A stretch of 16,255 bases of DNA from positions 1 to 16,255 of the forward strand of contig JAEOTW010000199.1 in NCBI GenBank assembly GCA_016839655.1, read 5' to 3'. Origin of the DNA: Promethearchaeota archaeon (GTDB lineage: Archaea; Asgardarchaeota; Lokiarchaeia; Sigynarchaeales; SOKP01). The notes under the pieces are model-generated. The model saw only the letters and a program-made list of their open reading frames with translations, was not told where the DNA came from and searched no databases. The position numbers and the translations under genes were made by a program. Position 1 is the stretch's first letter. Each line of letters begins with the position of its first letter. Shown piece after piece: positions 14,068 to 16,255 of this stretch.

Positions 14068-15903
14068 ATGGAAAAGTATGATTTATTTGATAATAAAACT
14101 CAAGCTATAATTTATGGTTTTCAACGAAATGCTATCCAAAGAATGATAGATTTTGATTATCTTTGTAAGAGAGAAACACCATCAGTTGCTGCTGTAATAC
14201 GCCCTACTCAAGGAGCCGCAGTTTCATATCATAAAGCTTTTTGGGGAAGTATAGAAATTGTCGTTCCTGTCTATAAAACACTTCAAATGGCTATGAAAAA
14301 ACACCCTAAGGCTGATGTTATGGTCAATTTCTCTTCTTTTAGGAGTTCATATCCAACCAGTAAAGAAGCTCTTGAATCTGAAACAATTCATACTGTCGTT
14401 ATAATAGCAGAGGGAATACCTGAAAGACAAAGTCGACATTTAATTAAAATTGCCGAAGAAAAAAATAAACGAATAATAGGTCCAGCTACAGTTGGAGGTA
14501 TAAAAGCAGGTGCTTTTAAAATTGGCAATACCGCAGGGACAACAGAAAACATTATACTTTCTAAATTATATAGACCTGGTTCTGTAGGGTTTGTTAGCAA
14601 ATCAGGTGGACTTTCTAATGAAATGAATTTTATGATTGCTCAAAATTCTGATGGCATTTATGAAGGGATTGCAATAGGCGGAGATAGATACCCTGGTTCT
14701 CGTTTGATTGATCATGTAATGAGGTATGAAGCTAATCCTCATATTAAAATGATTGTTTCGCTAGGAGAAATAGGGGGTAAAGATGAATATGCAATTGTTG
14801 ATGCACTGAAAGCTGGAAAAATTACTAAACCTTTAGTTATGTGGGTAGCTGGAACTGCTGCTAAAATCTTGCCTAGTGGTTTACAATTTGGACATGCTGG
14901 CGCTATGGCTGGAAGCGATATGGAGACAGCTGAAGCTAAAAACAAAGCGTTAAGGGACGCAGGGGCTATTATTCCTGATTCTTATGAAGATTTAGACAAA
15001 GAAATCAAAAAAGCATTTGAACAATTAGTACAAAAAGGAAAACTAAAACCCGTAGAAGATTTTGAACCTCCTCAAATTCCAGTTGACTTCAATAAGGCGA
15101 TTAGGAGAGGTTTAGTTAGACGCCCTACTGATGTGATTGTGACAATTTCAGATGACCGTGGTGATGTCCCTACTTTTGCAGGAGTAGGATTAGATGCCAT
15201 TGTGAGGGATAATAAATCAATTGGTTATGTTATTGGTTTATTATGGTTCAAGAAAGAATTACCAGAATTTGCTCAACAATTTATTGAAATAGTAATTAAA
15301 TTAACAGCAGATCATGGTCCTGCAGTAAGTGGTGCTCATAATGCGATTATAACGGCTCGAGCAGGAAAAGATTTAATGTCAGCTTTAGCAAGTGGAATTT
15401 TAACCATTGGACCTCGATTTGGAGGGGCAATATCAGATGCTGCGAAATATGTTAGAGAAGCTTTACAAAAAGGAATGGAACCACAAGAATTCGTTAAATA
15501 TATGAAAGATGTTGTGAATATTAATATCCCCGGAATTGGGCATCGAATCAAATCAGTACAAAATCCCGACGTAAGGGTTCAGTTACTCAAAGAATTTGTC
15601 TTTAAAAATTTCAGTAAACATCCACACTTAGATTTTGCTTTAGAAGTAGAGAAAATTACCACTTCCAAAAGAAACAACTTAATATTGAATGTTGATGGTT
15701 GTATTGGTATAACTTTTCTTGATCTACTGGAAAATTTAGATTTCACTCCAGAAGAAATCGAAGATGTTATCTACAGTGAGGCATTGAATGGATTATTTGT
15801 ATTAGGACGGTCAATAGGAATGATGGGGCATGTTTTTGACCAAAAACGTCAAAGAGCAGGTCTATATAGGCAACCCTGGGATGAGATTCTATTTACTGAA
15901 TAA
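14068..15903 (+). CDS. aclA: ATP-citrate lyase, phosphohistidine/citrate-synthase-like subunit (C-terminal half of eukaryotic ACLY)
   Basis: Carries the phosphohistidine, CoA-binding domain and the citryl-CoA lyase domain, 611 residues. SucD-like part about 1-335: PSVAAVIRP at 38-46, IIAEGIPE at 112-119, IIGPATVGGIKAGAFKIGN at 136-154, SKSGGLSNE at 177-185, GIAIGGDRYPGS at 200-211, LGEIGG at 232-237, and FGHAGAM with H276 as phosphohistidine (human H760). Citrate-synthase-like part about 340-611: ADHGPAVSGAHN at 413-424 with H415, PGIGHRIKS at 488-496 with H492, ITTSKRNNLILNVDG at 530-544 with D543, and RSIGMMGHVFDQKR...GLYRQPWD at 581-605. H415, H492 and D543 match the lyase residues of human ACLY (H900, H975, D1026), so the enzyme looks fully active. 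The 18-nt gap after aclB makes this one operon. Called ACLB in plant naming. Confidence 0.96.
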   Translation: MEKYDLFDNKTQAIIYGFQRNAIQRMIDFDYLCKRETPSVAAVIRPTQGAAVSYHKAFWGSIEIVVPVYKTLQMAMKKHPKADVMVNFSSFRSSYPTSKEALESETIHTVVIIAEGIPERQSRHLIKIAEEKNKRIIGPATVGGIKAGAFKIGNTAGTTENIILSKLYRPGSVGFVSKSGGLSNEMNFMIAQNSDGIYEGIAIGGDRYPGSRLIDHVMRYEANPHIKMIVSLGEIGGKDEYAIVDALKAGKITKPLVMWVAGTAAKILPSGLQFGHAGAMAGSDMETAEAKNKALRDAGAIIPDSYEDLDKEIKKAFEQLVQKGKLKPVEDFEPPQIPVDFNKAIRRGLVRRPTDVIVTISDDRGDVPTFAGVGLDAIVRDNKSIGYVIGLLWFKKELPEFAQQFIEIVIKLTADHGPAVSGAHNAIITARAGKDLMSALASGILTIGPRFGGAISDAAKYVREALQKGMEPQEFVKYMKDVVNINIPGIGHRIKSVQNPDVRVQLLKEFVFKNFSKHPHLDFALEVEKITTSKRNNLILNVDGCIGITFLDLLENLDFTPEEIEDVIYSEALNGLFVLGRSIGMMGHVFDQKRQRAGLYRQPWDEILFTE

Positions 15904-15912
15904 AATTCTAAT

Positions 15913-15928
15913 AAAAAAAATTTTTTTT
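15913..15928. terminator. A8T8 tract after aclA
   Basis: Eight A residues followed by eight T residues, 10 nt beyond the aclA stop. The T run suits archaeal termination of the aclBA transcript. As a self-complementary block it could also pair, but only through A-T pairs. Confidence 0.5.
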
Positions 15929-15975
15929 ACAATAAATCAATAAAAATAAATTTTAAACACAAACAAAAATTCTAA

Positions 15976-16021
15976 AATAAGATTACAAAAAAAGATGTAT
16001 GAACGATAAAATAATCTTATT
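15976..16021 (+). repeat. 10-bp inverted repeat before the isocitrate dehydrogenase gene
   Basis: AATAAGATTA at 15976-15985 and its exact reverse complement TAATCTTATT at 16012-16021, with 26 bases between. It could be two half-sites of an operator or a weak stem. Only one G-C pair per arm, so chance is possible. Confidence 0.3.
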
Positions 16022-16042
16022 AGGATTAAAAACAACTATTAA

Positions 16043-16255
<213 letters not shown>

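Overview
The window is AT-rich (about one third G+C by eye). Several signs point to an archaeal chromosome: oligo-T tracts without a stem-loop after genes, TATA-like boxes about 26 nt upstream of genes that lack a Shine-Dalgarno (SD), and a mix of SD-led and apparently leaderless genes with TTG starts. The gene content (split ATP-citrate lyase close to the eukaryotic enzyme, TPR protein, M28 peptidase of a type I associate with such genomes) would fit an Asgard-like lineage. That is an inference; there is no rRNA or other phylogenetic marker here.

Layout. 3-926 (+): 3' part of an oligopeptide/dipeptide ABC transporter permease, followed by a T-rich terminator. 1031-5555 (-): a leftward group of class II fumarase, an FMN-dependent 2-hydroxy-acid dehydrogenase 16 nt behind it, and a Zn M28-type aminopeptidase. 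5750-7042 (+): cytoplasmic S41-type serine peptidase, convergent with a small VOC-fold protein (7100-7567, -). 7683-9669 (+): the two subunits of a succinyl-CoA-synthetase-type ligase, one base apart. The beta subunit appears to start at an AUU codon behind a perfect SD. 9848-12574 (+): TPR protein, SAM methyltransferase and a cysteine-type sulfatase without signal peptide, probably unrelated to each other. 12757-15903 (+): both subunits of ATP-citrate lyase. 16067 to the right edge (+): first 63 codons of a monomeric NADP-isocitrate dehydrogenase.

Taken together, fumarase, succinyl-CoA ligase, ATP-citrate lyase and isocitrate dehydrogenase form a dispersed TCA neighbourhood. ATP-citrate lyase splits citrate to acetyl-CoA and oxaloacetate. 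Beside a ligase that can make succinyl-CoA, a fumarase and an IDH, it suggests a reductive or reversible TCA cycle, or cytosolic acetyl-CoA supply. 2-oxoglutarate:ferredoxin oxidoreductase, fumarate reductase, malate dehydrogenase and aconitase are not in the window, so a full cycle cannot be claimed.

Main points for a second look: the AUU start of the ligase beta subunit, the eukaryote-like split ATP-citrate lyase, altered family-conserved positions in the SucCD-like pair, and a compact dyad upstream of the ATP-citrate lyase genes. No CRISPR array, tRNA, rRNA, insertion sequence or long repeat was recognised. No gene-free stretch exceeds 300 bases.
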